From Pseudomonadota bacterium (GTDB lineage Bacteria > Pseudomonadota > Alphaproteobacteria > Rhizobiales > Beijerinckiaceae): 9,304 nt of DNA. This document shows positions 1-6,328 of this stretch, piece after piece. The DNA is taken from assembly GCA_023393655.1 (NCBI GenBank), contig JAEWKP010000480.1, positions 1 to 9,304 of the forward strand, read 5' to 3'. A program made the translations under genes and the position numbers. Numbering within the stretch: position 1 is the stretch's first letter; every line of letters starts with the position of its first letter. Under the pieces are notes generated by a model. The model was not told the origin of the DNA, made no database searches, and saw nothing but the letters and a program-made list of their open reading frames with translations.

Positions 1-488
1 ACTGGAACCGTCCGGGCGAGCAGGTCATCGAGGAATACAAGAAGGGCGACGTCCTGCAGGCGATCGTTCTCGATGTGGACGTCGAGAAGGAGCGCATCTC
101 GCTCGGCCTGAAGCAGCTCGGCGGCGATCCCTTCGTGGATGCCGGCGAGTTCAAGAAGGGCCAGATCGTCACCTGTGAGGTGGTCGAGGTGAAGGAGTCA
201 GGTCTCGACGTGAAGATCGCCGACACCGACATGATGACCTTCATCAAGCGCGCCGAGCTGGCTCGCGATCGCTCCGAGCAGCGCCCCGAGCGCTTCGCGG
301 CCGGCGAGCGCATCGACGCCCGCGTCGTGCTCTTCGACAAGAAGGCCCGCAAGATCCAGGTCTCGGTCAAGGCCCTGGAGATGGCCGAGGAGAAGGAAGC
401 GATGGCCCAGTACGGCTCCGCCGATTCCGGTGCCTCGCTCGGCGACATCCTGGGCGCCGCGCTCAAGAAGGCCACCGACAAGAAGTGA
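1..488 (+). CDS. rpsA: 30S ribosomal protein S1, C-terminal part (5' end outside window)
   Basis: Only the last 161 residues are present; the reading frame enters the window at base 3 and ends at TGA 486-488. Two S1-type OB-fold repeats can be read. The first enters as WNRPGE and ends in the S1 signature around EKERISLGLKQL. The second begins near FKKGQIVTCEVVEV and ends around ARKIQVSVKALEMAEE. A short tail ending GAALKKATDKK follows, as is usual for alphaproteobacterial S1. S1 binds the 5' region of mRNA on the 30S subunit and helps initiation on mRNAs with weak or structured leaders. The gene is followed at once by a strong intrinsic terminator, so it is the last gene of its transcription unit. 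The repeat pattern makes the identification secure; no start can be judged here. Confidence 0.96.
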   Translation, partial: WNRPGEQVIEEYKKGDVLQAIVLDVDVEKERISLGLKQLGGDPFVDAGEFKKGQIVTCEVVEVKESGLDVKIADTDMMTFIKRAELARDRSEQRPERFAAGERIDARVVLFDKKARKIQVSVKALEMAEEKEAMAQYGSADSGASLGDILGAALKKATDKK

Positions 489-524
489 GGTTTCGGCCGC
501 GTGAAGCGGCTGGACATCCAAGAC

Positions 525-559
525 AGCCCGCGCGGAGCGATCCGCGCGGGCTTTTGTTT
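525..559 (+). terminator. Rho-independent terminator of rpsA
   Basis: A perfect 12-bp GC-rich stem (525-536 with 541-552), closed by the tetraloop GCGA, is followed directly by a T-rich run (TTTGTTT). It starts 37 bases after the rpsA stop codon and precedes the next gene by about 85 bases. Confidence 0.93.
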
Positions 560-574
560 CGGCTGATTTTACCC

Positions 575-619
575 AGCCCTCACCCGAGGCGTCGCCCCGC
601 GGCACTTCGGGCGAGGGCT
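575..619. repeat. Imperfect palindrome between rpsA terminator and Hsp70-like gene
   Basis: AGCCCTC (575-581) pairs with GAGGGCT (613-619). After one A/C mismatch, CCCGA (583-587) pairs with TCGGG (607-611), giving a roughly 12-bp interrupted stem with a GC-rich loop. No T tract follows, so it does not look like a second terminator. It ends 14 bases before the ribosome binding site of the downstream gene and would fold in that gene's leader if transcription starts upstream. It may be a dispersed REP-like palindrome or a leader structure; the sequence alone does not decide. Confidence 0.5.
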
Positions 620-645
620 CGTCTGTCCCGTGAAAGGAGCCCGCC

Positions 646-1935
646 ATGACCCCCGCCGCCATCGGCATCGACTTCGGCACCACCAACAGCGTCGTCGCGC
701 TGGCGGGGCCGGACGGATCGGTCATGACGCGCTCCTTCGCCACCAAGCAGGGCGCGGTCGACGCCTATCGCTCGGCGCTGATGTTCTGGCGCGAGGGGCG
801 CCCGCCTGAGACCCGCATCACCCATGTCAGCGGCCCCGATGCGCTCGACATGGCCTTGGGCATGACGACCGAGCACCGTTTCCTGCAATCGCTCAAGACC
901 CATCTCTCCAGCCGTGCCTTCCAGGAAACCCGGCTCTTCGGCAAGCTCTTCCGGCTGGAGGATCTTATCGGCGTCTTCCTCTCCGACCTGACGGCGGACC
1001 TGCCGGGCCATGACGCGCTGCCGCTGGTCTCCGGCCGGCCTGTCGTCTTCGCCGGCGAGCGCCCTGACGAGGAGCTCGCGGTCGGCCGTCTGAGGGGCTC
1101 CTACGGCAAGGCCGGCATGAGCCAGGTCGATTTCGCCTATGAGCCGCTGGGCGCCGCCTATTGGTACGCCCGCGACCTGAAGACGCCGCAGACCATGCTG
1201 GTCGCGGATTTCGGCGGCGGCACCAGCGACTTCTCGGTGATGCGCTTCGAGCCCGGCCGCAACGGCAGCCTGGAGGCGATCCCGCTCTCCCACGCCGGTG
1301 TCGGCGTCGCCGGCGACACCTTCGACTACCGCATCATCGAGCATGCGGTTTCGCCGGCCCTCGGCAAGGGCACGGACTATCGCTCCTTTGGCAAGCTCCT
1401 GCCGGTACCCGCCCATTACCACGCCGCCTTCGCGCAATGGCACAAGCTCTCGCTGATGAAGAGCCGCGAGACCATGGCCGAACTCAACGCCCTGATCCGT
1501 GAGGCCGTTGAGCCGGGCAAGCTCGAGGATCTGCTGACGGTGATCGAATACGACCTCGGCTACGAGCTCTACCGCGCCGTCTCCGCCGCCAAGGTCGCGC
1601 TCTCCGACAACGAGGCGACCACGCTGAGCTTCAGCCAGGTCGGCGTCACCATCGAAAAGCCGATCCGCCGCACCGATTTCGAGCGCTGGATCGCCGATGA
1701 TGTCGGCGCTATCGAAGCTGCGCTCGACCGCGCGCTGGCCGAGGCCGGGCTCGGCGGTGACCGCATCGAGGCGGTGTTCATGACCGGCGGTACGTCCTAT
1801 GTTCCCGCCGTGCGCAGCCTGTTCGACCGCCGCTTCGGCGCCGGCAAGGTGCATATCGGCGATGCCTTCCGTTCGGTCGCGAGCGGGCTCGCGCTGCTCG
1901 CGCTCGACCGGGCGCGCGCCTCGGTCGCGGCCTGA
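646..1935 (+). CDS. Hsp70 family protein, YegD-like (nucleotide-binding domain only)
   Basis: A 429-aa actin/Hsp70-fold ATPase, probably cytoplasmic. The phosphate-1 motif is at residues 8-16 (IDFGTTNSV), the hinge-like EPLGAAYW at 166-173, the phosphate-2 motif LVADFGGGTSDFSV at 185-198, and the adenosine motif FMTGGTSYVPAVR at 378-390. Canonical DnaK has about 640 residues; here almost nothing follows the ATPase fold, so the peptide-binding domain and helical lid are missing, as in E. coli YegD (about 450 aa). Residues 235-300 form an insertion-like helical stretch absent from short actin folds. The ATG at 646 is supported by AAAGGAG at 633-639. The gene stands alone between the rpsA terminator and the sppA operon. 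Partner and substrate are unknown for this class. Base composition matches the neighbours, with no sign of recent transfer. Confidence 0.92.
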   Translation: MTPAAIGIDFGTTNSVVALAGPDGSVMTRSFATKQGAVDAYRSALMFWREGRPPETRITHVSGPDALDMALGMTTEHRFLQSLKTHLSSRAFQETRLFGKLFRLEDLIGVFLSDLTADLPGHDALPLVSGRPVVFAGERPDEELAVGRLRGSYGKAGMSQVDFAYEPLGAAYWYARDLKTPQTMLVADFGGGTSDFSVMRFEPGRNGSLEAIPLSHAGVGVAGDTFDYRIIEHAVSPALGKGTDYRSFGKLLPVPAHYHAAFAQWHKLSLMKSRETMAELNALIREAVEPGKLEDLLTVIEYDLGYELYRAVSAAKVALSDNEATTLSFSQVGVTIEKPIRRTDFERWIADDVGAIEAALDRALAEAGLGGDRIEAVFMTGGTSYVPAVRSLFDRRFGAGKVHIGDAFRSVASGLALLALDRARASVAA

Positions 1936-1950
1936 GGCGGCGCCTCCTGT

Positions 1951-1979
1951 CTTGCCCGGCCGGCGCGGCGGGTCTACAT
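1951..1979 (+). promoter_or_regulatory. Candidate sigma-70-type promoter for sppA operon
   Basis: CTTGCC (1951-1956) and CTACAT (1974-1979) are separated by 17 bases. Each matches five of six positions of the rhizobial housekeeping consensus CTTGAC-N17-CTATAT. The start point would lie around 1986, giving a leader of about 20 bases with AGGAG (1995-1999) before the sppA ATG. It is a motif match in a 71-bp gap; read-through from the Hsp70-like gene is the alternative. Confidence 0.42.
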
Positions 1980-2006
1980 CACGGACCCAGCCCCAGGAGC
2001 CTTCTA

Positions 2007-2978
2007 ATGTCGTCCGATGCCGATCTGCTCGCAGACCGCCGCAGCCTGCGCCGCAAGCTGACGCTCTGGCGCGTGCTCGCCGTGCTCGGCGTGATCGTCG
2101 CGGCGGTGATCGGCGGCTTCGCCTGGAAGGGCGACGGTGCCGCCAGCCTGTCGAGCGCCCATATCGCCCGCATCACCATTTCCGGCTTCATCTCCGGCGA
2201 CCGGCGCACGCTCGACCTGATCAAGTCGGTCGAGGACAGCAAGGCGGTCTCCGCCGTCGTGCTCCGCGTCGACAGTCCCGGTGGCACCACCTCCGGCTCC
2301 GAGGCGGTGCATACGGCCCTGCGTAAGCTCGCGGCCAAGAAGCCGATGGTCGCGGTCGTCGACGGCCTCGCGGCGTCGGGCGGCTATATCGCGGCGATGG
2401 GGGCGGACCGCATCGTCGCCCGGCAGACCTCGCTCGTCGGTTCGATCGGCGTGCTCTTCCAGTTCCCCAACGTGTCGAACCTGCTGGATACGGTCGGGGT
2501 CAAGGTCGAAACGGTCAAGTCGAGCCCGCTCAAAGCGGCGCCGAATGGCTTCGAGCCGACCTCGCCCGAGGCGCGTGAGGCGCTGCAGCGCGTCGTCAAC
2601 GACAACTACACCTGGTTCAAGGACATGGTGCGCGATCGCCGCCATCTCGCCGAGGGCGAAGTGGCTTCGGTCTCCGATGGAAGGGTGCATTCCGGCCGCC
2701 AGGCGGTGGGGCTGAAGCTCGTCGACCAGATCGGCGGCGAGCCGGAGGCGATCGCCTGGATGGAGCGCGAGAAGAGCGTCGCCAAGGACCTGAAGGTGCG
2801 CGACTGGCGCCGCCGCAGCGAATCCTCCTCCTTCGGCCTGTGGAGCCTCGCCGAGGCGATGGCGCGCGGCGCCGGCCTCGATGCGCTCGCCGCGACGATC
2901 GCGCGCGCAGCGGACCAACCGCTCGGCTTGCGGCTTGACGCGCCCTTGGCGCTCTGGCAGCCTGCCGCTGAAAAGTGA
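2007..2978 (+). CDS. sppA: Signal peptide peptidase SppA, short form (S49 family)
   Basis: A 323-aa membrane-anchored serine protease expected to degrade cleaved signal peptides in or at the inner membrane. A basic N-terminus (RRSLRRK) is followed by one transmembrane helix at about residues 18-40. The S49 core shows RVDSPGG (88-93), the nucleophile Ser124 in AASGGY (122-127), GSIGV (145-149), and the probable general-base Lys176 in SSPLKAAP. GRVHSGRQAVGLKLVDQIGG (225-244) is the usual late S49 block. Length fits the half-size Bacillus/alphaproteobacterial form with a Ser/Lys dyad, not the 618-aa E. coli enzyme. The ATG at 2007 follows AGGAG (1995-1999) at a 7-base spacing. It leads the group with ihfB and lapA, a common alphaproteobacterial order. 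Confidence 0.95.
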   Translation: MSSDADLLADRRSLRRKLTLWRVLAVLGVIVAAVIGGFAWKGDGAASLSSAHIARITISGFISGDRRTLDLIKSVEDSKAVSAVVLRVDSPGGTTSGSEAVHTALRKLAAKKPMVAVVDGLAASGGYIAAMGADRIVARQTSLVGSIGVLFQFPNVSNLLDTVGVKVETVKSSPLKAAPNGFEPTSPEAREALQRVVNDNYTWFKDMVRDRRHLAEGEVASVSDGRVHSGRQAVGLKLVDQIGGEPEAIAWMEREKSVAKDLKVRDWRRRSESSSFGLWSLAEAMARGAGLDALAATIARAADQPLGLRLDAPLALWQPAAEK

Positions 2979-3006
2979 TTTTGATACAAATGGTTATGCC
3001 CCAGCG

Positions 3007-3291
3007 ATGATTAAATCCGAACTCGTTCAGCGGATCGCCGACCGCAACACCCATCTCTATCAGCGCGATATCGAGAACATTGTCTCGGCCATTCTGGACG
3101 AGGTGGTGAAGGCGCTGGCCCGGGGCGACCGGGTTGAGTTGCGCGGCTTCGGCGCCTTCTCGCGCAAGGGCCGTTCGGCCCGCATCGGTCGCAATCCCCG
3201 CACGGGCGACGCGGTCGAGGTCGAGGAGAAATTCGTCCCCGTCTTCAAGACGGGCAAGGAGCTGCGGCTGCGCCTCAACGGCAAGGATTGA
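3007..3291 (+). CDS. ihfB: Integration host factor subunit beta
   Basis: A 94-aa DNA-bending protein of the HU/IHF family; it pairs with IHF alpha to bend DNA sharply at specific sites in replication, recombination and transcription. The N-terminal helical body is MIKSELVQRIADRN. GFGAF (47-51) leads into the beta arm, and GRNPRTGD (61-68) holds the intercalating proline (Pro64). The C-terminal helix ends KTGKELRLRLNGKD. The start is the ATG at 3007, giving exactly the usual 94 residues. The frame stays open upstream, but those residues do not resemble the family. No convincing Shine-Dalgarno precedes it and only 28 bases separate it from sppA, so co-transcription is likely. The short gap is AT-rich compared with its surroundings. 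Confidence 0.96.
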   Translation: MIKSELVQRIADRNTHLYQRDIENIVSAILDEVVKALARGDRVELRGFGAFSRKGRSARIGRNPRTGDAVEVEEKFVPVFKTGKELRLRLNGKD

Positions 3292-3328
3292 GCTGAGGCG
3301 CCAGTCCCGCGGCCACACGGAGATTGTG

Positions 3329-3667
3329 ATGAAGGCCTTCTTCAAGGCACTGGTGCTGGTTCCCATCGCGCTGGTGATCGTGCTGTTTTCGGTCGCCAAC
3401 CGCGGCACTGTGCGCGTCTCGCTCGATCCGTTCAGCCGTGACCTGCCGATGTTCTCTTTCGAACTGCCGCTCTTTGCCGTGGTGCTCGCGGCGATCGCCG
3501 TCGGCGTTCTGGTCGGCGGCCTGGCCTCCTGGGTAGCGCAGGGCAAGCATCGCAAGGCTGCGCGCCGCAACCGCCGCGAGGCGGAAGCGCTGCGCTCGGA
3601 AACCCGGGCGCTGCGCTCGGCCGTGCCCGATTCCGCGCTGCCGGCACTGACCAACGGACGTAGTTGA
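3329..3667 (+). CDS. lapA: LapA domain-containing membrane protein (DUF1049)
   Basis: A 112-aa inner-membrane protein. The first transmembrane helix (about 6-23) is followed by the family signature NRGTVRVSLDPF (24-35). A second helix covers about 47-69, and a strongly basic, helical cytoplasmic tail (KHRKAARRNRREAEALR, 73-89) completes it. In E. coli LapA works with LapB in controlling lipopolysaccharide synthesis; no lapB is visible here and the alphaproteobacterial role is not established. The start is ATG 3329, six bases after GGAG (3319-3322); the in-frame GTG just before it is too close to that site. It follows ihfB by 37 bases, and its TGA overlaps the next ATG by one base (TGATG), implying translational coupling. 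Confidence 0.9.
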   Translation: MKAFFKALVLVPIALVIVLFSVANRGTVRVSLDPFSRDLPMFSFELPLFAVVLAAIAVGVLVGGLASWVAQGKHRKAARRNRREAEALRSETRALRSAVPDSALPALTNGRS

Positions 3668-4614
3668 TGCGACTTTTCGATGTGGCCGAGATCGATGCGG
3701 CCCTGAGCTATCCCGGCCTGATCGACCTTCTCGACGACGCCTTCCGCAGTGAGGTCATCGCGCCGAAGCGCGGCCAGTACGCGATCGAGCGACCCGGCGA
3801 GACCGACGCGATCCTGCTGACCATGCCGGCCTGGAGCGGGCCGGATGTCGCCAATCCCTATATCGGCACCAAGATCGTCTCGGTCTTCTTCGGCAACGGC
3901 AAGCGCAACCTGCCGGGCGTCATGGGCGCCTACCTCCTGATGGACGGCACGAGCGGCAAGCCTCTTGCCGTGATGGACGGCAACCGTTTGACGACTTGGC
4001 GCACGGCCGCCGCTTCCGCGCTGGCCTCGCGCTACATGTCCAATCCCGAGGCCAGCCGCATGCTGATGGTCGGGGCCGGCGCGCTCGCACCCTTCATCAT
4101 CAAGGCGCATCGCTCCGTTCGGCCGCTGACGGAGATCGCGATCTGGGCGCGGCGGCCGGAAGCCGCCGAGGCGGCCGTTGCCGAGCTGGCGAAGGAGGGC
4201 ATCGAGGCCCGCGCCACCACCGATCTCGAAGGCGAGGCCCGCACGGCCGACATCATCTCCTGTGCCACCAATGCGACCGAGCCATTGATCCAGGGCCATT
4301 GGCTGAAGCGCGAAGCCCATCTCGACCTGATCGGCGGCTTCACCATGCAGATGCGCGAGGCCGATGCCGATGCGCTGCATCGTGCCCGCGTCATCGTCGA
4401 TTCCAGCAAGGCGATCGATGAAGGCGGCGACGTCGCCGTCGCCATCGCCGAGGGCAGCTACAGCGCCGACAAGGTGGCGGGCACGCTCGCCGATCTCTGC
4501 CATGGCCGGATCGCCGGCGCGGTCGAGGGCGGCGGCATCACGCTGTTCAAATCGGTCGGCGTCGCGCTCGAGGATCTGGCCGCTGCGGTCGCGGTGTGGG
4601 AGCACCGCGCTTAG
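3667..4614 (+). CDS. Ornithine cyclodeaminase / mu-crystallin family oxidoreductase
   Basis: A 315-aa NAD(P)-dependent protein of the OCD/mu-crystallin family, which includes ornithine cyclodeaminase, alanine dehydrogenase of the archaeal type and ketimine (pyrroline-2-carboxylate) reductases. GTKIVSVFFGN (67-77) carries the substrate lysine, and LTTWRTAAASALASRYM (108-124) carries the carboxylate-binding Arg112. The Rossmann glycine motif is VGAGAL (135-140), followed by the family blocks DLIGGFTMQMREAD (220-233) and TLFKSVGVALEDLAAA (292-307). True ornithine cyclodeaminase has a catalytic Asp shortly after the GG of this block; here the aligned position appears to be Phe225. A reductase or dehydrogenase on an imine/keto acid is therefore likelier than ornithine deamination. 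The start is ATG 3667, overlapping the lapA stop; the TTG just before it is less plausible. Confidence 0.9.
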   Translation: MRLFDVAEIDAALSYPGLIDLLDDAFRSEVIAPKRGQYAIERPGETDAILLTMPAWSGPDVANPYIGTKIVSVFFGNGKRNLPGVMGAYLLMDGTSGKPLAVMDGNRLTTWRTAAASALASRYMSNPEASRMLMVGAGALAPFIIKAHRSVRPLTEIAIWARRPEAAEAAVAELAKEGIEARATTDLEGEARTADIISCATNATEPLIQGHWLKREAHLDLIGGFTMQMREADADALHRARVIVDSSKAIDEGGDVAVAIAEGSYSADKVAGTLADLCHGRIAGAVEGGGITLFKSVGVALEDLAAAVAVWEHRA

Positions 4615-4653
4615 GCTGGCAGGGCTTTGCTTTAGTCCGGGGAGGGATAGCCG

Positions 4654-4950
4654 GTGGCGATCGATCTGACGGACGAAGAGCGCAGCTATGTTGCGCAGGC
4701 GGCCGCCGCCGATGCCGGCTTCCTGCCGGCTTTCCTGTCTTCGCTACCCTATCTCGCGCCGGTCGCGCTGTTCGGCGCCTATGGCGCGGCGATCGGCGAC
4801 GTGACAGCCGTTGCGCTGTCTCTTGCCTGCCTCGTCGCCCTCAACCTGTGGTGGATACACAGTCAATGCCGCTCGGCTGCACTGTTCAAGTCGGTCTGCA
4901 CGAAGATCGCGGCAGAGCCAGCCGCAACCGATCGACCTGACGCGACCTGA
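4654..4950 (+). CDS. Small two-TM membrane protein, unknown function
   Basis: A 98-aa protein I do not recognise. A short acidic N-terminus (MAIDLTDEER) precedes two hydrophobic stretches, at about 24-48 (LPAFLSSLPYLAPVALFGAYGAAIG) and 51-69 (ending LNLWWIH), then a cytoplasm-like tail with two cysteines (C72, C82) and a polar C-terminus. The GTG start at 4654 is supported by the strong purine run GGGGAGGGA at 4640-4648. It lies 39 bases after the oxidoreductase gene on the same strand, with no terminator between, so it may be the last gene of the sppA-ihfB-lapA run. It converges with a DUF3309-like gene 22 bases downstream. Reality of the gene is likely from its ribosome site and organised hydrophobicity; no function can be given. 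Confidence 0.72.
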   Translation: MAIDLTDEERSYVAQAAAADAGFLPAFLSSLPYLAPVALFGAYGAAIGDVTAVALSLACLVALNLWWIHSQCRSAALFKSVCTKIAAEPAATDRPDAT

Positions 4951-4977
4951 CCGGTTGCTCTCTTCTGGCGGGTCAGG
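4946..4977. terminator. Possible bidirectional hairpin spanning two convergent stop codons
   Basis: CCTGACC (4946-4952) and GGTCAGG (4971-4977) form a perfect 7-bp inverted repeat with an 18-base loop. The TGA of the plus-strand gene (4948-4950) lies in one arm and the TGA of the minus-strand gene (4973-4975) in the other. There is no clear T tract, so termination strength is doubtful. Confidence 0.35.
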
Positions 4978-5143
4978 CGATGCGCGCTCCGCCGATGGCT
5001 CCGAGCAGCCACAGGATCAGCACGATCACGAGGACGAGGCCGAGCACCCCGCCGAGCCCTGCCGTTCCATAGCTGCGATGGCCGTAATAGCCGCCGCCGC
5101 CGAGAAGCAGGACGAGCAGCACGATGATGAGAACGGTGGACAT
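4973..5143 (-). CDS. DUF3309-like membrane micro-protein
   Basis: A 56-aa protein reading MSTVLIIVLLVLLLGGGGYY, then a short polar glycine-rich turn (GHRSYGTAGLGG), then a second hydrophobic helix VLGLVLVIVLILWLLGAIGG. This two-helix plan with a Gly/Tyr-rich turn matches the DUF3309 family of roughly 50-aa proteins common in alpha- and betaproteobacteria; their function is unknown. The ATG at 5143 follows GGGAG at a 6-base spacing on the minus strand. It converges on the 98-aa membrane protein gene and diverges from mepA. The family call rests on layout and composition recalled from memory. Confidence 0.78.
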   Translation of the reverse strand: MSTVLIIVLLVLLLGGGGYYGHRSYGTAGLGGVLGLVLVIVLILWLLGAIGGARIA

Positions 5144-5380
5144 GGCGAACTCCCGTAAAGCAGCGCCCGTTTCGGGCGAGGTCTAGCGGGAAACGCCGGC
5201 CGCGAACCCTCGGTTCCGCCCGGATGGCTCCGGACCATTCCAGCTTGGTGTCGGCCTGGATCTTGGCGATGACGGCCGGTGCTGCTCCGCGGTGCCGTCG
5301 CGCAAGGCTGAAATTCGCCGCGCCGCTTGTCCCGCCATGGCGCTTGACCGCGATGGCAGGTCGCGGAGATTCTCCGGGAT
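5144..5380. other. Divergent intergenic region between DUF3309-like gene and mepA
   Basis: This 237-bp gap has no gene I can support. A 6-bp GC hairpin with a TTT loop (5164-5178) would lie in the leader of the minus-strand gene. TTGACC at 5344-5349 resembles a -35 box facing mepA. The best -10 partner at a 16-17-base spacing, around 5366-5372, is weak and would put the start point nearly on the mepA ATG, so a leaderless mRNA is possible but unproven. Confidence 0.4.
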
Positions 5381-6319
5381 ATGCGCACCATCGCCCGAAT
5401 CGCAGCTCTCCTCGTCCCGCTCGCCTTTCTGCCGGTTGCGGCGCTCGCCCAGTCGACGGCGGATCAGGAGGCGAAGAACCGCGCCGCCAACATTGCGGCC
5501 TGGCCCGATGCCGCCCGCACGCTCTTCGGCCAGAAGACCGCGCCGGCGAGCATGCAGGCGCGTGCCATCGGCTCCTATGCGCGCGGCTGCCTCGCCGGCG
5601 CCGAAGCCTTGCCGGTCGATGGACCAAGCTGGCAGGTCATGCGGCTCAACCGCAACCGCAACTGGGGCCATCCCGCCCTGATCGACTACCTGGAGAAGCT
5701 GGCGCGCGACGTGCCGCGCATCACCGGCTGGGCGGGGCTGCTCGTCGGCGACATCTCGCAGCCGCGCGGCGGGCCGATGCTGACCGGCCATGCCTCGCAC
5801 CAGATCGGGCTCGATGCCGATGTCTGGCTGACGCCGATGCCGCGGGGCCGGCTCGACCGTGAGCAGCGCGAGAACATGTCGGCGGTCAACATGGCCCGCT
5901 CTGACTGGCGCGATATCGATCCCCGCCATTGGACACCGGCTCATACGAGGCTGATCCGCGCGGTCGCGGCCGAGCCGAAGGTCGAGCGCATCTTCGTCAA
6001 CCCGGCGCTCAAGGTCGCGCTCTGCCGCGAGGCCGGCGCCGACAAGAGCTGGCTGGACAAGGTGCGCCCGATCTGGGGCCACAACTACCATTTCCATATC
6101 CGGCTGGCCTGCCCGGCCGGCATGGCGAGCTGTCAGGGCCAGGAGCCTCCGAATTTCGGCGATGGCTGCGGCGCCGAGCTCAGCGGCTGGATCGCGCGCC
6201 AGCACAAGGCCATCTTCAACCCGCCGAAGCCCAGGCCCGGACCGAAGCCCAAGCCGAAGCCGCCGATGTCGCTCGATGCGCTGCCGCCGGAATGCCGGCA
6301 GGTGCTGGTCTCGCGCTGA
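5381..6319 (+). CDS. mepA: Penicillin-insensitive murein endopeptidase MepA
   Basis: A 312-aa periplasmic zinc peptidase of the LAS group (M74) that cuts D-alanyl-meso-diaminopimelyl cross-links in peptidoglycan. The signal peptide is residues 1-24 (cleavage after ALAQ or just before it). The metal site is visible: His140 and Asp147 in SHQIGLDADVW (H-x6-D), and His234, His237 and His239 in GHNYHFHI (H-x2-H-x-H). These match E. coli His113, Asp120, His206, His209 and His211. Six cysteines after the signal peptide (70, 215, 244, 251, 263, 305) suggest disulfides. A Pro/Lys-rich tail (281-296) precedes a short C-terminal piece ending PPECRQVLVSR. The ATG at 5381 has only a weak, distant GGAG upstream. 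The stop lies 9 bases from that of the convergent extensin-like gene. Confidence 0.95.
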   Translation: MRTIARIAALLVPLAFLPVAALAQSTADQEAKNRAANIAAWPDAARTLFGQKTAPASMQARAIGSYARGCLAGAEALPVDGPSWQVMRLNRNRNWGHPALIDYLEKLARDVPRITGWAGLLVGDISQPRGGPMLTGHASHQIGLDADVWLTPMPRGRLDREQRENMSAVNMARSDWRDIDPRHWTPAHTRLIRAVAAEPKVERIFVNPALKVALCREAGADKSWLDKVRPIWGHNYHFHIRLACPAGMASCQGQEPPNFGDGCGAELSGWIARQHKAIFNPPKPRPGPKPKPKPPMSLDALPPECRQVLVSR

Positions 6320-6328
6320 GCGAGCGGG

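Noticed and set aside
580..1854. A 424-codon open frame on the minus strand opposite the Hsp70-like gene
   Set aside because: It mirrors the real gene in a GC-rich genome, has low-complexity Arg/Gly/Ala composition, no ribosome site and no domain, while the plus-strand frame carries clear Hsp70 motifs.
2976..3010. Possible IHF autoregulatory site (TATCAA on the minus strand) just before ihfB
   Set aside because: The second half (TTR) does not fall at the required four-base spacing, so it fails the WATCAA-N4-TTR consensus.
2617..4605. A 662-codon open frame on the minus strand across sppA, ihfB, lapA and the oxidoreductase gene
   Set aside because: It lies antisense to four well-supported genes, shows Arg/Ala/Asp-rich shadow composition and no recognisable domain; its length is an effect of GC-rich codon structure.
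5183..6205. A 340-codon minus-strand frame opposite mepA
   Set aside because: The plus strand encodes an unambiguous MepA with signal peptide and metal site; this frame has no motif and no ribosome site.
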